DNA of 64,000 nt from Bacteroidota bacterium (GTDB taxonomy: Bacteria > Bacteroidota > Bacteroidia > UKL13-3). The number at the start of each line of letters is the position of its first letter. Position 1 is the stretch's first letter. Below the pieces are notes generated by a model. It saw only the letters and a program-made list of their open reading frames with translations, had not been told where the DNA came from and did no database searches. Location: NCBI GenBank assembly GCA_027484685.1, contig JAIXSO010000003.1, positions 48,375-112,374 on the forward strand. Direction: 5' to 3'. Below are positions 20,591 through 28,274 of this stretch, one piece after another. The translations under genes and the position numbers were made by a program.

Positions 20591-20672
20591 AAAGTAGCAT
20601 GTAGCAGCACATACACATCATTTGCATATGATTATTTAAAGCTGAGTACATATTTGTTTTGTTAAAGTTCAT
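20562..20672 (-). CDS. Met/Cys-rich leader peptide 1 (before metY)
   Basis: 36 codons, ATG at 20672, TAA at 20562. It begins MNFNKTNMYS and contains the sensing block MQMMCMCCYM (residues 16-25); in total 7 Met and 4 Cys. No similarity to a functional protein is expected. No promoter resembling those of the other two leaders is visible just upstream; the terminator of leader 2 lies 37 nt before its ATG, so it is probably transcribed by read-through of unit 2. A ribosome stalled in the block would free the antiterminator arm; one reaching the stop would cover it. Function is inferred from architecture shared by three units. Confidence 0.8.
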   Translation of the reverse strand: MNFNKTNMYSALNNHMQMMCMCCYMLLFARGNLCFK

Positions 20673-20708
20673 TTATTTTTTTGATTATATTTATTTTGAA
20701 AAATGCAT

Positions 20709-20743
20709 AAAAAAAGCCTCTCAAATTTTACTTGAGAGGCTTT
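20709..20743 (-). terminator. Attenuator terminator of leader 2
   Basis: 12 bp perfect inverted repeat (20713-20724 with 20732-20743), 7 nt loop, seven T on the minus strand. It lies between leader peptide 2 and leader peptide 1, upstream of metY. Confidence 0.88.
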
Positions 20744-20795
20744 ACTATTTATAAGTTATGTTAAAACTATTGCATAGCAGTAAAGCGCCTCAAGT
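20730..20795 (-). promoter_or_regulatory. Predicted antiterminator of leader 2
   Basis: Minus-strand 20795-20779 (ACTTGAGGCGCTTTACT) can form sixteen pairs with 20746-20730, which contains the whole 5' arm of the terminator, with only one bulge on each side. The arm starts 8 nt after the last Cys codon of the sensing block. It is the most extensive of the three antiterminators and competes directly with a 12 bp terminator stem. Confidence 0.75.
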
Positions 20796-20841
20796 TATGA
20801 GAACACATACACATCATATACATAGTTTGGTTTAAATTCAT
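20767..20841 (-). CDS. Met/Cys-rich leader peptide 2 (distal, before metY)
   Basis: 24 codons, ATG at 20841, TAG at 20767. It begins MNLNQT, has the sensing block MYMMCMC at residues 7-13, and ends FTAMQ. It carries its own promoter (20860-20891). It is the same length as leader 3 and has the same block position; only the sensing block and the MNL start are conserved, while the tail differs because it doubles as the antiterminator arm. Confidence 0.82.
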   Translation of the reverse strand: MNLNQTMYMMCMCSHNLRRFTAMQ

Positions 20842-20859
20842 TTTGGTTTTTTGTTACTG

Positions 20860-20891
20860 CAATGATAAAATTATTTAATTTATAAATGCAA
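20860..20891 (-). promoter_or_regulatory. Promoter of the metY leader
   Basis: On the minus strand TTG (20891-20889), 21 bp spacer, TATCATTG (20867-20860), followed by CAG. The leader ATG is 19 nt after the box. Same spacing and same -7 box as the promoter of leader 3; the box also matches the tRNA-Asn promoter. Confidence 0.65.
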
Positions 20892-20925
20892 ATTTATTTT
20901 TTATAAATTTTGGAGATACCTTATT

Positions 20926-22095
20926 TTACAAGACATTCAAAGCTTGTTCTATATCTCCAATAATATCGTTTCTATGTTCTAACCCAACCGAAATTCTAAT
21001 CAAACCAGGTGTAATATTTACTGCCAATCTTTCTTCTTCACTCAATTTTGAATGCGTGGTACTACTTGGGTGAGAAGCAATGCTGCGTGTATCTCCAAGG
21101 TTTGATGTAAGCGTTAACATTTTTAAACTATCTAAAAATTTGATGCCACTTGGCAATCCACCTTTTAATTCAAAGCAAACAATTCCACCTCCATTATACA
21201 TTTGTTTCTTTGCAATTTTATATTGAGGATGGCTAGGTAAAAACGGATATTTTAACCACTTAATGGCATTATGATTTTCGAAACATTTAGCCAAGGTTAA
21301 TGCATTATTGGTATGTCTTTCCATACGCACATCAAGAGTTTCCAAACTTTTACTAAGCACCCAAGCATTGAATGGAGAAATGGAAGGGCCACTGTTTCTG
21401 CAAAATAAATAAATCTGATGAATCAATTCCTTTTTACCTAAAATAATTCCTCCTAAAACTCTCCCTTGTCCATCAATCCATTTGGTGGCTGAATGTATAA
21501 CCAAATCTGCTCCAAACTCTATAGGCCTCTGACCAATTGGCGTTGCAAAACAATTATCTACACTTAAAATAAGATTATGCTTTTTAGCTAAGTCACCAAT
21601 CAATTTTAAATCAATAATGTCAAGGCCAGGGTTGGTTGGCGTTTCTACATAAATCATTTTAGTATTGGACTGAATGGCTTGTTCCCAAAGTTCAGGTTTA
21701 TTGGCATCAATATAAGTTACATTGATATTATAACTTGGAAAATATTTTGTGAACAAAGTATGCGTGCTGCCAAATACAGCTCGGCACGCCACAATATGAT
21801 CACCTGATTTTAAAAGTGCAATGAATGATGCATAAATAGCACTCATGCCTGATGCTGTAGCGTAACCTGCTTCTGCACCTTCTAAGGCGCACATTTTATT
21901 TACAAATTCTTGTGCATTAGGATTACTGAATCTGCTATAAATATTATCGTCTGATTCATCAGCAAATGCAGCTCGCATTTCGTCAGCAGTATCAAAACAA
22001 AAACTACTGGTTAAAAACAATGGAACCGAATGCTCCATTTCATTACTACGTTCATTTTGCAAACGAATGGCTTTCGTTATTGGATGGTATGTCAT
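20926..22095 (-). CDS. metZ: O-succinylhomoserine sulfhydrylase / cystathionine gamma-synthase-like enzyme
   Basis: 389 residues, second PLP-dependent Cys/Met-metabolism enzyme of the region, shorter than MetY. Visible: [15 protein letters not shown] lysine in [12 protein letters not shown], and the C-terminal block [15 protein letters not shown] with [14 protein letters not shown]. The SRFSNPN and DGQGR forms favour the MetZ (sulfhydrylase) type, but gamma-synthase or gamma-lyase activity cannot be excluded. Its start is 2 nt after osmC, and the pair has its own attenuator (22557-22741). Having two sulfhydrylase-like enzymes under separate attenuators suggests different sulfur donors or acyl-homoserine substrates. 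Confidence 0.88.
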   Translation of the reverse strand: MTYHPITKAIRLQNERSNEMEHSVPLFLTSSFCFDTADEMRAAFADESDDNIYSRFSNPNAQEFVNKMCALEGAEAGYATASGMSAIYASFIALLKSGDHIVACRAVFGSTHTLFTKYFPSYNINVTYIDANKPELWEQAIQSNTKMIYVETPTNPGLDIIDLKLIGDLAKKHNLILSVDNCFATPIGQRPIEFGADLVIHSATKWIDGQGRVLGGIILGKKELIHQIYLFCRNSGPSISPFNAWVLSKSLETLDVRMERHTNNALTLAKCFENHNAIKWLKYPFLPSHPQYKIAKKQMYNGGGIVCFELKGGLPSGIKFLDSLKMLTLTSNLGDTRSIASHPSSTTHSKLSEEERLAVNITPGLIRISVGLEHRNDIIGDIEQALNVL

Positions 22096-22097
22096 TT

Positions 22098-22532
22098 CTA
22101 TATTTCTAAATTATTATTTACCGTTACTTCCCAGGTTATTCTTGCGCCTGCTCTTCTTAGTGTTTCAGCCACTGAGCAATATTTATCAATTGACAATATA
22201 CATGCTTTTTGTGCTTTATCTATTTCAATATTTCCTTCTAAATTATACTGAACATGAATAATTTCCCACAAAGCAGGCTCTACATTTTTTTCTCGTTCAC
22301 CATTAATTTCAATGGTAAAATCATCAATCACTTGTCGTTGTTTTTTCAAAATGCTCACTATATCAATGGCACTGCATGAGCCTAATGCAGTCAACAGTAA
22401 TTGCATGGGTCTGGCTCCATAATTTTGACCGCCATTTTCTAAATTCGAGTCGGTTTTAACTAGGATGTTATTGCTATCAATAGCATCAAAACCATAGTCA
22501 CTTTGTTTTCTTACTAACTTAATTTTTACCAT
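22098..22532 (-). CDS. OsmC-family protein
   Basis: 144 residues. OsmC/Ohr proteins are thiol peroxidases using two Cys; here C53 in GSCSAIDI and C119 in KYCSVAETLRR match the catalytic pair. First gene after attenuator 3 and 2 nt before metZ, so it is co-regulated with sulfur amino acid synthesis. Members of this family next to sulfur genes are sometimes called thiol/persulfide-related; a role in handling sulfide- or persulfide-derived peroxides is an inference from the neighbourhood. Confidence 0.88.
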   Translation of the reverse strand: MVKIKLVRKQSDYGFDAIDSNNILVKTDSNLENGGQNYGARPMQLLLTALGSCSAIDIVSILKKQRQVIDDFTIEINGEREKNVEPALWEIIHVQYNLEGNIEIDKAQKACILSIDKYCSVAETLRRAGARITWEVTVNNNLEI

Positions 22533-22556
22533 ATCTTTTAGTTGATTTTTTTGTAT

Positions 22557-22593
22557 AAAAAAAGCCCCTTAGAAATCATCTAAGAGGCTTTAC
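22557..22593 (-). terminator. Attenuator terminator before osmC-metZ
   Basis: 13 bp stem (22561-22573 with 22579-22591), 5 nt loop, seven T on the minus strand. One position pairs as G-U only in the minus-strand RNA (it would be C-A in plus-strand RNA), which shows the intended direction. It ends 25 nt before the osmC start. Confidence 0.88.
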
Positions 22594-22645
22594 TTTATAT
22601 AAGTTTTTTTTACAAACTATGGCATACAAGCATAAGGCCCCTTAG
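22580..22645 (-). promoter_or_regulatory. Predicted antiterminator of leader 3
   Basis: Minus-strand 22645-22634 (CTAAGGGGCCTT) can form eleven pairs with 22591-22580, the 5' arm of the terminator, with one bulged C and one G-U. The arm begins at nucleotide 47 of the leader gene, exactly as in leader 2, and 8 nt after the last Cys codon of the block. Confidence 0.72.
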
Positions 22646-22691
22646 CAGGAGAACACATATACATCATACACATAGTTATTGTTAAATTCAT
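22617..22691 (-). CDS. Met/Cys-rich leader peptide 3 (before osmC-metZ)
   Basis: 24 codons, ATG at 22691, TAG at 22617. It begins MNLTIT, has the sensing block MCMMYMC at residues 7-13, and ends YACMP. It holds 6 Met and 3 Cys. Length, block position and antiterminator offset are identical to leader 2, although the remaining sequence has diverged. Its own promoter lies at 22710-22741. The gap 22533-22848 (316 bp) is fully explained by this unit plus AT-rich DNA beyond the promoter. Confidence 0.82.
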   Translation of the reverse strand: MNLTITMCMMYMCSPAKGPYACMP

Positions 22692-22709
22692 TTTTGTTTT
22701 ATTGCGCTG

Positions 22710-22741
22710 CAATGATAATTTATTCTATTTCACAATTACAA
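22710..22741 (-). promoter_or_regulatory. Promoter of the osmC-metZ leader
   Basis: Minus strand: TTG (22741-22739), 21 bp spacer, TATCATTG (22717-22710), then CAG. The leader ATG follows 19 nt after the box, as in the metY leader. Confidence 0.65.
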
Positions 22742-22848
22742 ATTTATTTTTAGAAAATAAATACTTTAGGATTAAAATATCAATTATGACTATTGTTTTC
22801 AGGTAACATTTTTCTATGGTCTATCAACTATCAACCAACAACTATCAA

Positions 22849-24813
22849 CTATATAATAGGTAACTCAAAAGTAAAAACTGTTCCTTGTCCTTTTTCGCTT
22901 TCAGCATAAATAGTTCCTTTATTTTGTTTGATAAAATCATGGCAAAGCATTAAACCCAAACCTGTTCCTTTTTCGTTGGCAGTACCTTGTGTACTTGGGT
23001 TTTTATGTTGGGTAAAAAGTTTACTTAATTTATCTTTATCGATACCAATTCCGTTATCAATAACCGATACTTTGGTAATACCATTTTCAGTAACACTTGC
23101 TATACTTACCTCACCTCCATCGTTGGTAAATTTAATGGCATTTACAATCAAATTGCGCAGCACTAAATTAATGGTATTGCTATCTGCAAAAATTACATCT
23201 TCTGCATTACATAAGTTTACCAAATTAATATTTTTTTGATGAGCTAAACTGGCTGCTAAAGCAATATTTTTATCAACCAACTTTACTACATTTAAAGGTT
23301 CAAAAACCAATGGCATGCCTTTTATTTGCGCAGCAGCCCATACCAACAAATTTTCCAATAAATCTATATTATTTTCAACCGATGACGCAATTTGCCTAGT
23401 TAGTTCTTCTATATTTTCTGGCTTATATTTTTTATTACTCATCAAGTCAAAATACAATTTCATGGTAGTTAAATTATTGCGCAAATCATGACTGATAATG
23501 CTAAAAAATCTGTCTTTAACATTGTTCAATCTACCTAGCTCTTCCGTCTGTGTTTCTAAAGTTTTATTTTGATTAGCCAATGATTTACTAATACGTTTGT
23601 TATTGATAAAAAAATAGAAAAATACAATTGCCAAAAGCACAAATAATCCAACTATGGCTAAAAGCATATTTCTGAGTTGTTTTTCTTTTATCAATTGTGC
23701 TTTACTTAACTCTTCATTTTGTTTCAGTAAGCTAAGTTGTTGTTGCGCTTTTTCTTTATCGTAAATCAATTGCGTATTGGTAACACTGGCTAAAATAGAA
23801 TCGTTAAACAATGAATCTTTTATTTGATTACTTAACAATGAAAATGTTTTAGAAGCAAAACCTTGGTTATTTGATTTTGAAATAATAGCCAAACCTTCAT
23901 AAGCTTCTTTTAACTCAAAACGTTGGTTTAAAAACTTAGCTTTTTGCAATGCTTGCTTGTAATTTTGCTCCGCAACACCATAGTTATTAAGCATTAACTC
24001 TGTATTTCCTAATCCTAATAAATTACTGGTTTCCAATACATCAGAGTTGGCTTGCTTCGAAATATTATACGACATTTGGTAAAATGTCAAAGCACGTTTA
24101 TATTCCATTTGCGCATAATAAAGTTTGGCTATATTTTGATAAGTAATGGCCTCTCCTGCTTTATTACCAATGCTTTTATAAATGCTTAAAGCTTTGTTAT
24201 AATACACCTCCGATAATTTATACTTTTTTTGCAACGCATAAATTTTTCCAATATTTTCATATACCGTTAAAGTTCTAAAAGTATTTTTATTGTTTTCGAA
24301 AATTTGAGCAGCTTTTAAATTAAACTCAATGGCTTTGGTAAAACTATTTTGCCTTTCGTAAATACTTGATATGAGTACATACACATTTATCAATTCATTG
24401 GGCAAGTTTAATGCTTCAAATATTTTTAGTGCTTCTAAACTTAATTTGATGGCATTGGGTAAATTTCCAAGCGCATAATTACAATCGGCAAGTGCGTAGT
24501 AAATTTGTGCTTTGGCTTTATTGTTTTCAGTAGTTAAATCTAATGCCTTTTGATAATTAGCTATAGCTAAACCAAAATTAGCCGATAAGTAGTAATAAGC
24601 TCCTAAAGTTCTGTATGCTTTAACTTTTAATGGAATATTGTTGGAATTTTCGGTTAAGGTAACTGCCCTTTTACTTAATTCAAGTGCTTTAATTATATTT
24701 TGCGTACCTAGTTTATTGGCTGCATCTATTAAACTATCAGCTTCATTTGTAGCATTCTGGCAAAAAATATTGCCAACCAAAAAAATAAAAACAAATAGAT
24801 AGATATAACGCAT
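22849..24813 (-). CDS. TPR-containing membrane sensor histidine kinase
   Basis: 654 residues. Signal peptide (cleavage after NIFCQ), about seven TPR-like repeats to residue 330 in the periplasm, a membrane helix near residue 380-402 (LLAIVGLFVLLAIVFFYFFI), a coiled coil, HisKA with SIISHDLRNNLTT, and HATPase with NLIVNAIKFT, DNGIGID and GTGLGLMLCHDF. It is an extracytoplasmic TPR sensor; the signal is unknown. No response regulator is adjacent. It shares its overall design with the kinases at 33256 and 35429 but is the most divergent of the three. Confidence 0.93.
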   Translation of the reverse strand: MRYIYLFVFIFLVGNIFCQNATNEADSLIDAANKLGTQNIIKALELSKRAVTLTENSNNIPLKVKAYRTLGAYYYLSANFGLAIANYQKALDLTTENNKAKAQIYYALADCNYALGNLPNAIKLSLEALKIFEALNLPNELINVYVLISSIYERQNSFTKAIEFNLKAAQIFENNKNTFRTLTVYENIGKIYALQKKYKLSEVYYNKALSIYKSIGNKAGEAITYQNIAKLYYAQMEYKRALTFYQMSYNISKQANSDVLETSNLLGLGNTELMLNNYGVAEQNYKQALQKAKFLNQRFELKEAYEGLAIISKSNNQGFASKTFSLLSNQIKDSLFNDSILASVTNTQLIYDKEKAQQQLSLLKQNEELSKAQLIKEKQLRNMLLAIVGLFVLLAIVFFYFFINNKRISKSLANQNKTLETQTEELGRLNNVKDRFFSIISHDLRNNLTTMKLYFDLMSNKKYKPENIEELTRQIASSVENNIDLLENLLVWAAAQIKGMPLVFEPLNVVKLVDKNIALAASLAHQKNINLVNLCNAEDVIFADSNTINLVLRNLIVNAIKFTNDGGEVSIASVTENGITKVSVIDNGIGIDKDKLSKLFTQHKNPSTQGTANEKGTGLGLMLCHDFIKQNKGTIYAESEKGQGTVFTFELPII

Positions 24814-24917
24814 GAAAAAAGTTTATTAAGGCAAATCTAAAATAAAACTACTAAGTTTTTTCTTAAAATGAAACAATGTAAAAAGATACAATTTGAAAAT
24901 AAATTTATTAAATTCGA

Positions 24918-25381
24918 ATGCAAATGAAAAAAGTAATTTACTTAATCCTAATTATTATTCAATTTTCTTGCTCAAAAGAAGAGCATAAAGAGGTAAATGG
25001 AGGAAGTTATCATGAATTAAAAATTGGTCATAATATTGATTTTACATTATTTTCTTACAATGGAAGAAGTCCTCAAAATATAAATATAGATTCGATGGCA
25101 AAACTCGACAAAGCGTTATATAAAATATTCGGTTACAACTCTTTTTATACAATTGACACTATACAAATATTTGAAAATTCGAATAAAATTTACTTATCTA
25201 AATATAAATTTTTTAATCAAGAGGATGAATGGGGTAAACTTTTTGAAATGAAATTTAGAAATGAAATTAGCATTACAATGATAGCTTTGTGGCTGAATAT
25301 TACGACACTCATGACCTGAACGGTTCTACAAGCACCACTTGGCCTGACTCAGGAATAGCGACAATAAAAATAAATCCATAA
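24918..25381 (+). pseudogene. Small lipoprotein, first of three paralogues, frameshifted
   Basis: The N-terminus is a lipoprotein signal (lipobox QFSC, then SKEE). The frame matches the next gene up to RNEISIT and then ends early at 25319. Compared with the second copy (ATTACAAGTGACAGT), this copy reads ATTACAATGATAGC: one G is missing between 25278 and 25279. Restoring one base gives DSFVAEYYDTHD and ends PDSGIATIKINP at 25381, matching the paralogues. So the copy is intact except for one deletion; it may be a real inactivation or a sequencing error. Confidence 0.85.
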
Positions 25382-25384
25382 GGT

Positions 25385-25834
25385 ATGAACAAACAGCTAA
25401 TTGCTATTTTATTGTTATTTCTTGCTTGTACCAAGGAAAACAAAAACATTGTTAACAATGGTACTTACCATGAACTAATAGAAGGGAGTAAATGCAGATT
25501 GTATAGATTATCATACTTTGCAGTTCCCAATTCTGAAGGATATGATGAATTAATAAAAGTAGGTAAAAATCATTATAAACTAATTAACACAACCAAAGAA
25601 TATACAATTGACTCCATTTTATTGGTTGACGGTTCTGACAAATTAATCATGTCAAAATATAAATATTATGACCAATCTGATGAATGGAGCAAATTATTTG
25701 AAATGAGTTTTAGAAATGGCAGAAGCATTACAAGTGACAGTATAGTAGCAGAATACTATAACACCAATGCTAGAGCAGGAAGATTTGATTATGTACCTGA
25801 TTCAGGAATAATTGTAATAAAAATAAATCCGTAA
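25385..25834 (+). CDS. Small lipoprotein, second paralogue
   Basis: 149 residues. Lipoprotein signal with lipobox LACT (Cys near residue 16). Shared with its neighbours: NNGTYHELIEG, YTIDSILL, DEWSKLFEMSFRNG, SDSIVAEYYN and PDSGIIVIKINP. The family is not one I recognise; the three genes lie head to tail with 3 nt gaps and probably form one transcript. Function unknown. Confidence 0.82.
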   Translation: MNKQLIAILLLFLACTKENKNIVNNGTYHELIEGSKCRLYRLSYFAVPNSEGYDELIKVGKNHYKLINTTKEYTIDSILLVDGSDKLIMSKYKYYDQSDEWSKLFEMSFRNGRSITSDSIVAEYYNTNARAGRFDYVPDSGIIVIKINP

Positions 25835-25837
25835 AAC

Positions 25838-26275
25838 ATGAATAAACTACTGTTTCCTATTTTATTATTACTCTTTTCATGCGCTAAGGAAAAAGCGCAT
25901 GAAACTATTAACGAATATCATGAACTAAAAAATGGTGAAACTTGTTTAGTTTACAAATACTCATTCTCAAATAGTATAAATAATATTGAAATTTTGGAAA
26001 ATAATTTTGTTAAAATTTATACTGATTTTTTTACAATAAATGATCAAAATTTTAGAATAGACTCAATTCAAACATTTTATGGCTCAAACAAATTGAAAAT
26101 CAGTCCAATGATTACTAGTGGTATTGAAAATCCATATAATACAATTAAAATAAAAAATGCTATTAGTTTAACCAATGATAGCATAGTTGGAGAATACTAC
26201 AATGCTTGGTCTTACAATTCACCAAAAAGAATTTATGTACCTGATTCAGGAATTTTTATAATCAAAATAAAATAA
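25838..26275 (+). CDS. Small lipoprotein, third paralogue
   Basis: 145 residues. Lipoprotein signal with lipobox FSCA. It keeps NEYHELKNGE, FRIDSIQTFYGSNKL, NDSIVGEYYNAW and VPDSGIFIIKIK from the family but is the most diverged in the middle. Last of the tandem trio; followed by 100 bp before kbl. Confidence 0.8.
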   Translation: MNKLLFPILLLLFSCAKEKAHETINEYHELKNGETCLVYKYSFSNSINNIEILENNFVKIYTDFFTINDQNFRIDSIQTFYGSNKLKISPMITSGIENPYNTIKIKNAISLTNDSIVGEYYNAWSYNSPKRIYVPDSGIFIIKIK

Positions 26276-26377
26276 ACATGTGGAACGTAATTTTATCCTA
26301 TTACATAATCTGATAAAAATTAAACATTACCATGTAAATGGTATTTGTATTTAATTCGCATAAAAATTTTAAAAACC

Positions 26378-27568
26378 ATGTACAAAACATTACAACCCAT
26401 TTTACAAGCCGAGTTAAAGGAAATAGAAGAAGCAGGTTTATTTAAACGCGAACGCATTATTACCAGTCCGCAAGCTGCCGAAATTAAAGTAAGTACTGGA
26501 GCCGAAGTGTTAAACTTTTGTGCCAATAATTACTTAGGTTTATCAAGCCATCCTAAGGTTTTAGAAGCCGCTAAAGCTACTATCGATTCGCATGGTTTTG
26601 GGTTAAGTAGTGTGCGTTTTATATGTGGTACACAAGATATTCATAAATCTTTAGAAGCTAAAATATCTGAATTTTTAGGAACAGAAGATACCATTTTATA
26701 TGCCGCAGCCTTTGATGCAAATGGTGGTGTTTTTGAACCATTATTCAATGAACAAGATGCTATTATTAGCGATGCTTTAAACCATGCAAGTATTATAGAT
26801 GGTGTACGTTTATGCAAAGCAGAACGCCACAGATATGAGCATAATAATATGGCCGATTTAGAAGCTAAATTACAAGCTACTGCTCATTGCAGAAACCGCA
26901 TTATTGTTACCGATTCAGTATTTAGTATGGACGGAACCATTGCGCAGCTAGATAAAATAGTTGAATTAGCCGATAAATACGAAGCATTGATTATGATTGA
27001 TGAGTGCCACTCAAGTGGATTTATGGGCAAAACCGGAAGAGGAACTCATGAACATTGTGGCGTATTAGGTAAAATTGATATTATAACAGGTACATTAGGC
27101 AAAGCTTTAGGCGGTGCAAGTGGCGGATTTACAAGCGGCAGAAAAGAAATCATTGACATGTTACGTCAACGCTCTCGCCCCTATTTATTCAGTAATACAT
27201 TGGCTCCAAGCATTGTTGGTGCAAGTATTGCGGTATTGGATATGTTAACCGAAACTACCGAATTACGTGACAAATTATGGGAAAATACCAAATACTTTAG
27301 AACCAAAATTGAAGAAGCTGGATTTGATGTAAAACCTGGCGAACATGCCATTGTTCCAGTAATGCTTTACGATGCGAAACTTTCGCAAGACTTTGCTGCA
27401 CGTTTGTTAGAAGAAGGAATTTATGTGATTGGCTTTTACTATCCGGTAGTTCCAAAAGGACAAGCGCGTATTAGGGTTCAAATTTCGGCAGGACATGACA
27501 GAGTTCATTTAGACAAAGCCATTGCCGCATTTACCAAAGTTGGCAAAGAATTAGGAGTAATAAAATAA
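26378..27568 (+). CDS. kbl: Glycine C-acetyltransferase (2-amino-3-ketobutyrate CoA ligase)
   Basis: 396 residues, the expected length. It cleaves 2-amino-3-oxobutyrate (from threonine dehydrogenase) with CoA to glycine and acetyl-CoA. Alpha-oxoamine synthase family: [50 protein letters not shown] and the PLP lysine in [14 protein letters not shown] chose the ATG at 26378 (MYKTLQPIL) because the open frame's upstream TTG would add 11 non-conserved residues. The threonine dehydrogenase gene is not in the window. Confidence 0.95.
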   Translation: MYKTLQPILQAELKEIEEAGLFKRERIITSPQAAEIKVSTGAEVLNFCANNYLGLSSHPKVLEAAKATIDSHGFGLSSVRFICGTQDIHKSLEAKISEFLGTEDTILYAAAFDANGGVFEPLFNEQDAIISDALNHASIIDGVRLCKAERHRYEHNNMADLEAKLQATAHCRNRIIVTDSVFSMDGTIAQLDKIVELADKYEALIMIDECHSSGFMGKTGRGTHEHCGVLGKIDIITGTLGKALGGASGGFTSGRKEIIDMLRQRSRPYLFSNTLAPSIVGASIAVLDMLTETTELRDKLWENTKYFRTKIEEAGFDVKPGEHAIVPVMLYDAKLSQDFAARLLEEGIYVIGFYYPVVPKGQARIRVQISAGHDRVHLDKAIAAFTKVGKELGVIK

Positions 27569-27587
27569 CTTATAATCAATACAATAG

Positions 27588-27619
27588 AAAAGCGAAAACT
27601 AAAAATTTTCGCTTTTTTT
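27588..27619 (+). terminator. Intrinsic terminator of kbl
   Basis: 11 bp perfect inverted repeat (27588-27598 with 27606-27616), 7 nt loop, seven T. Confidence 0.88.
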
Positions 27620-27699
27620 GTTTTAATAGCATGATTTTTTTTCAGCCATACTGACATTGGTTTGATTTTTGTTAAGTTTGTTTCACAAATATTTGTTAA

Positions 27700-28197
27700 A
27701 TGACCATTCCTTTTAGCCAAATGCCACCAAACGCCAAAGTTTGGATTTATGCTAGCGATAAAATTATCAATGAATCGCAATTAGAAACCATCCATCAAAT
27801 GGCAGTTCCGTTTATTCAAAATTGGACCGCTCATCAAAATCAGTTAAAAGCAGAGTTTGCAGTTTTGTATAATTGTTTTTTAGTTTTTATGGTAGATGAA
27901 GGCTTTAACGAAATTAGTGGTTGTGGAATTGACAAATCGGTTAAATTGGTTAAAGAAATAGAACAATCTACAGGTTTAAATCTTTTTGACAGACTAAAAG
28001 TTCAAATATTAGAAAATCAAAATATTCAAATTTACTCAAAAATAGAAGCACTTAAACGAATAGAGAACAATGAACTAAGCATAGAGGCAAAGGCATTCAA
28101 TAATCAAGTAAGTGTAAAATCGCAGTTTGATGCTGAATGGATAATTGACATAGAAAAGGCTTGGTTTTACCCAAAAACAAAATTACAATCAGTTTAA
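27700..28197 (+). CDS. Conserved Bacteroidota protein often misnamed ABC transporter ATPase
   Basis: 165 residues, start MTIPFSQMPPNAKVWIYASD. It matches a family I recall from Bacteroidota genomes (also WTAHQNQLKAEF, then SGCGIDKSVKLVKEIEQ) that carries the label ABC transporter ATPase, but there is no Walker A, signature or Walker B motif in it, so that name is unsupported. No signal peptide or membrane segment. A TAAGTTTG -7-like box lies at 27673-27680. Function unknown. Confidence 0.78.
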   Translation: MTIPFSQMPPNAKVWIYASDKIINESQLETIHQMAVPFIQNWTAHQNQLKAEFAVLYNCFLVFMVDEGFNEISGCGIDKSVKLVKEIEQSTGLNLFDRLKVQILENQNIQIYSKIEALKRIENNELSIEAKAFNNQVSVKSQFDAEWIIDIEKAWFYPKTKLQSV

Positions 28198-28205
28198 AAT
28201 ACATT

Positions 28206-28234
28206 TTGCTAGCTCAAAACTATTTGTAGTTTTG
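28206..28234 (+). promoter_or_regulatory. Promoter of ftsH
   Basis: TTG at 28206-28208, 18 bp spacer, TAGTTTTG at 28227-28234, a full match to TAnnTTTG, 40 nt before the ftsH start codon. Confidence 0.55.
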
Positions 28235-28274
28235 AAAAAATATAAAAATTAATCATAAATAAAAAATACCTTAA

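Noticed and set aside
20501..22741. SAM riboswitch before the methionine genes
   Set aside because: No SAM-binding aptamer pattern was visible; the leaders are instead explained by short translated ORFs and mutually exclusive hairpins.
22801..22850. CAACTATCAAC-type short repeats after the TPR kinase gene
   Set aside because: Low-complexity sequence of about 40 bp without palindromes or similarity to other parts of the window; not a CRISPR array.
27700..28197. ABC transporter ATPase
   Set aside because: The label belongs to the family name only; Walker A, ABC signature and Walker B motifs are absent.
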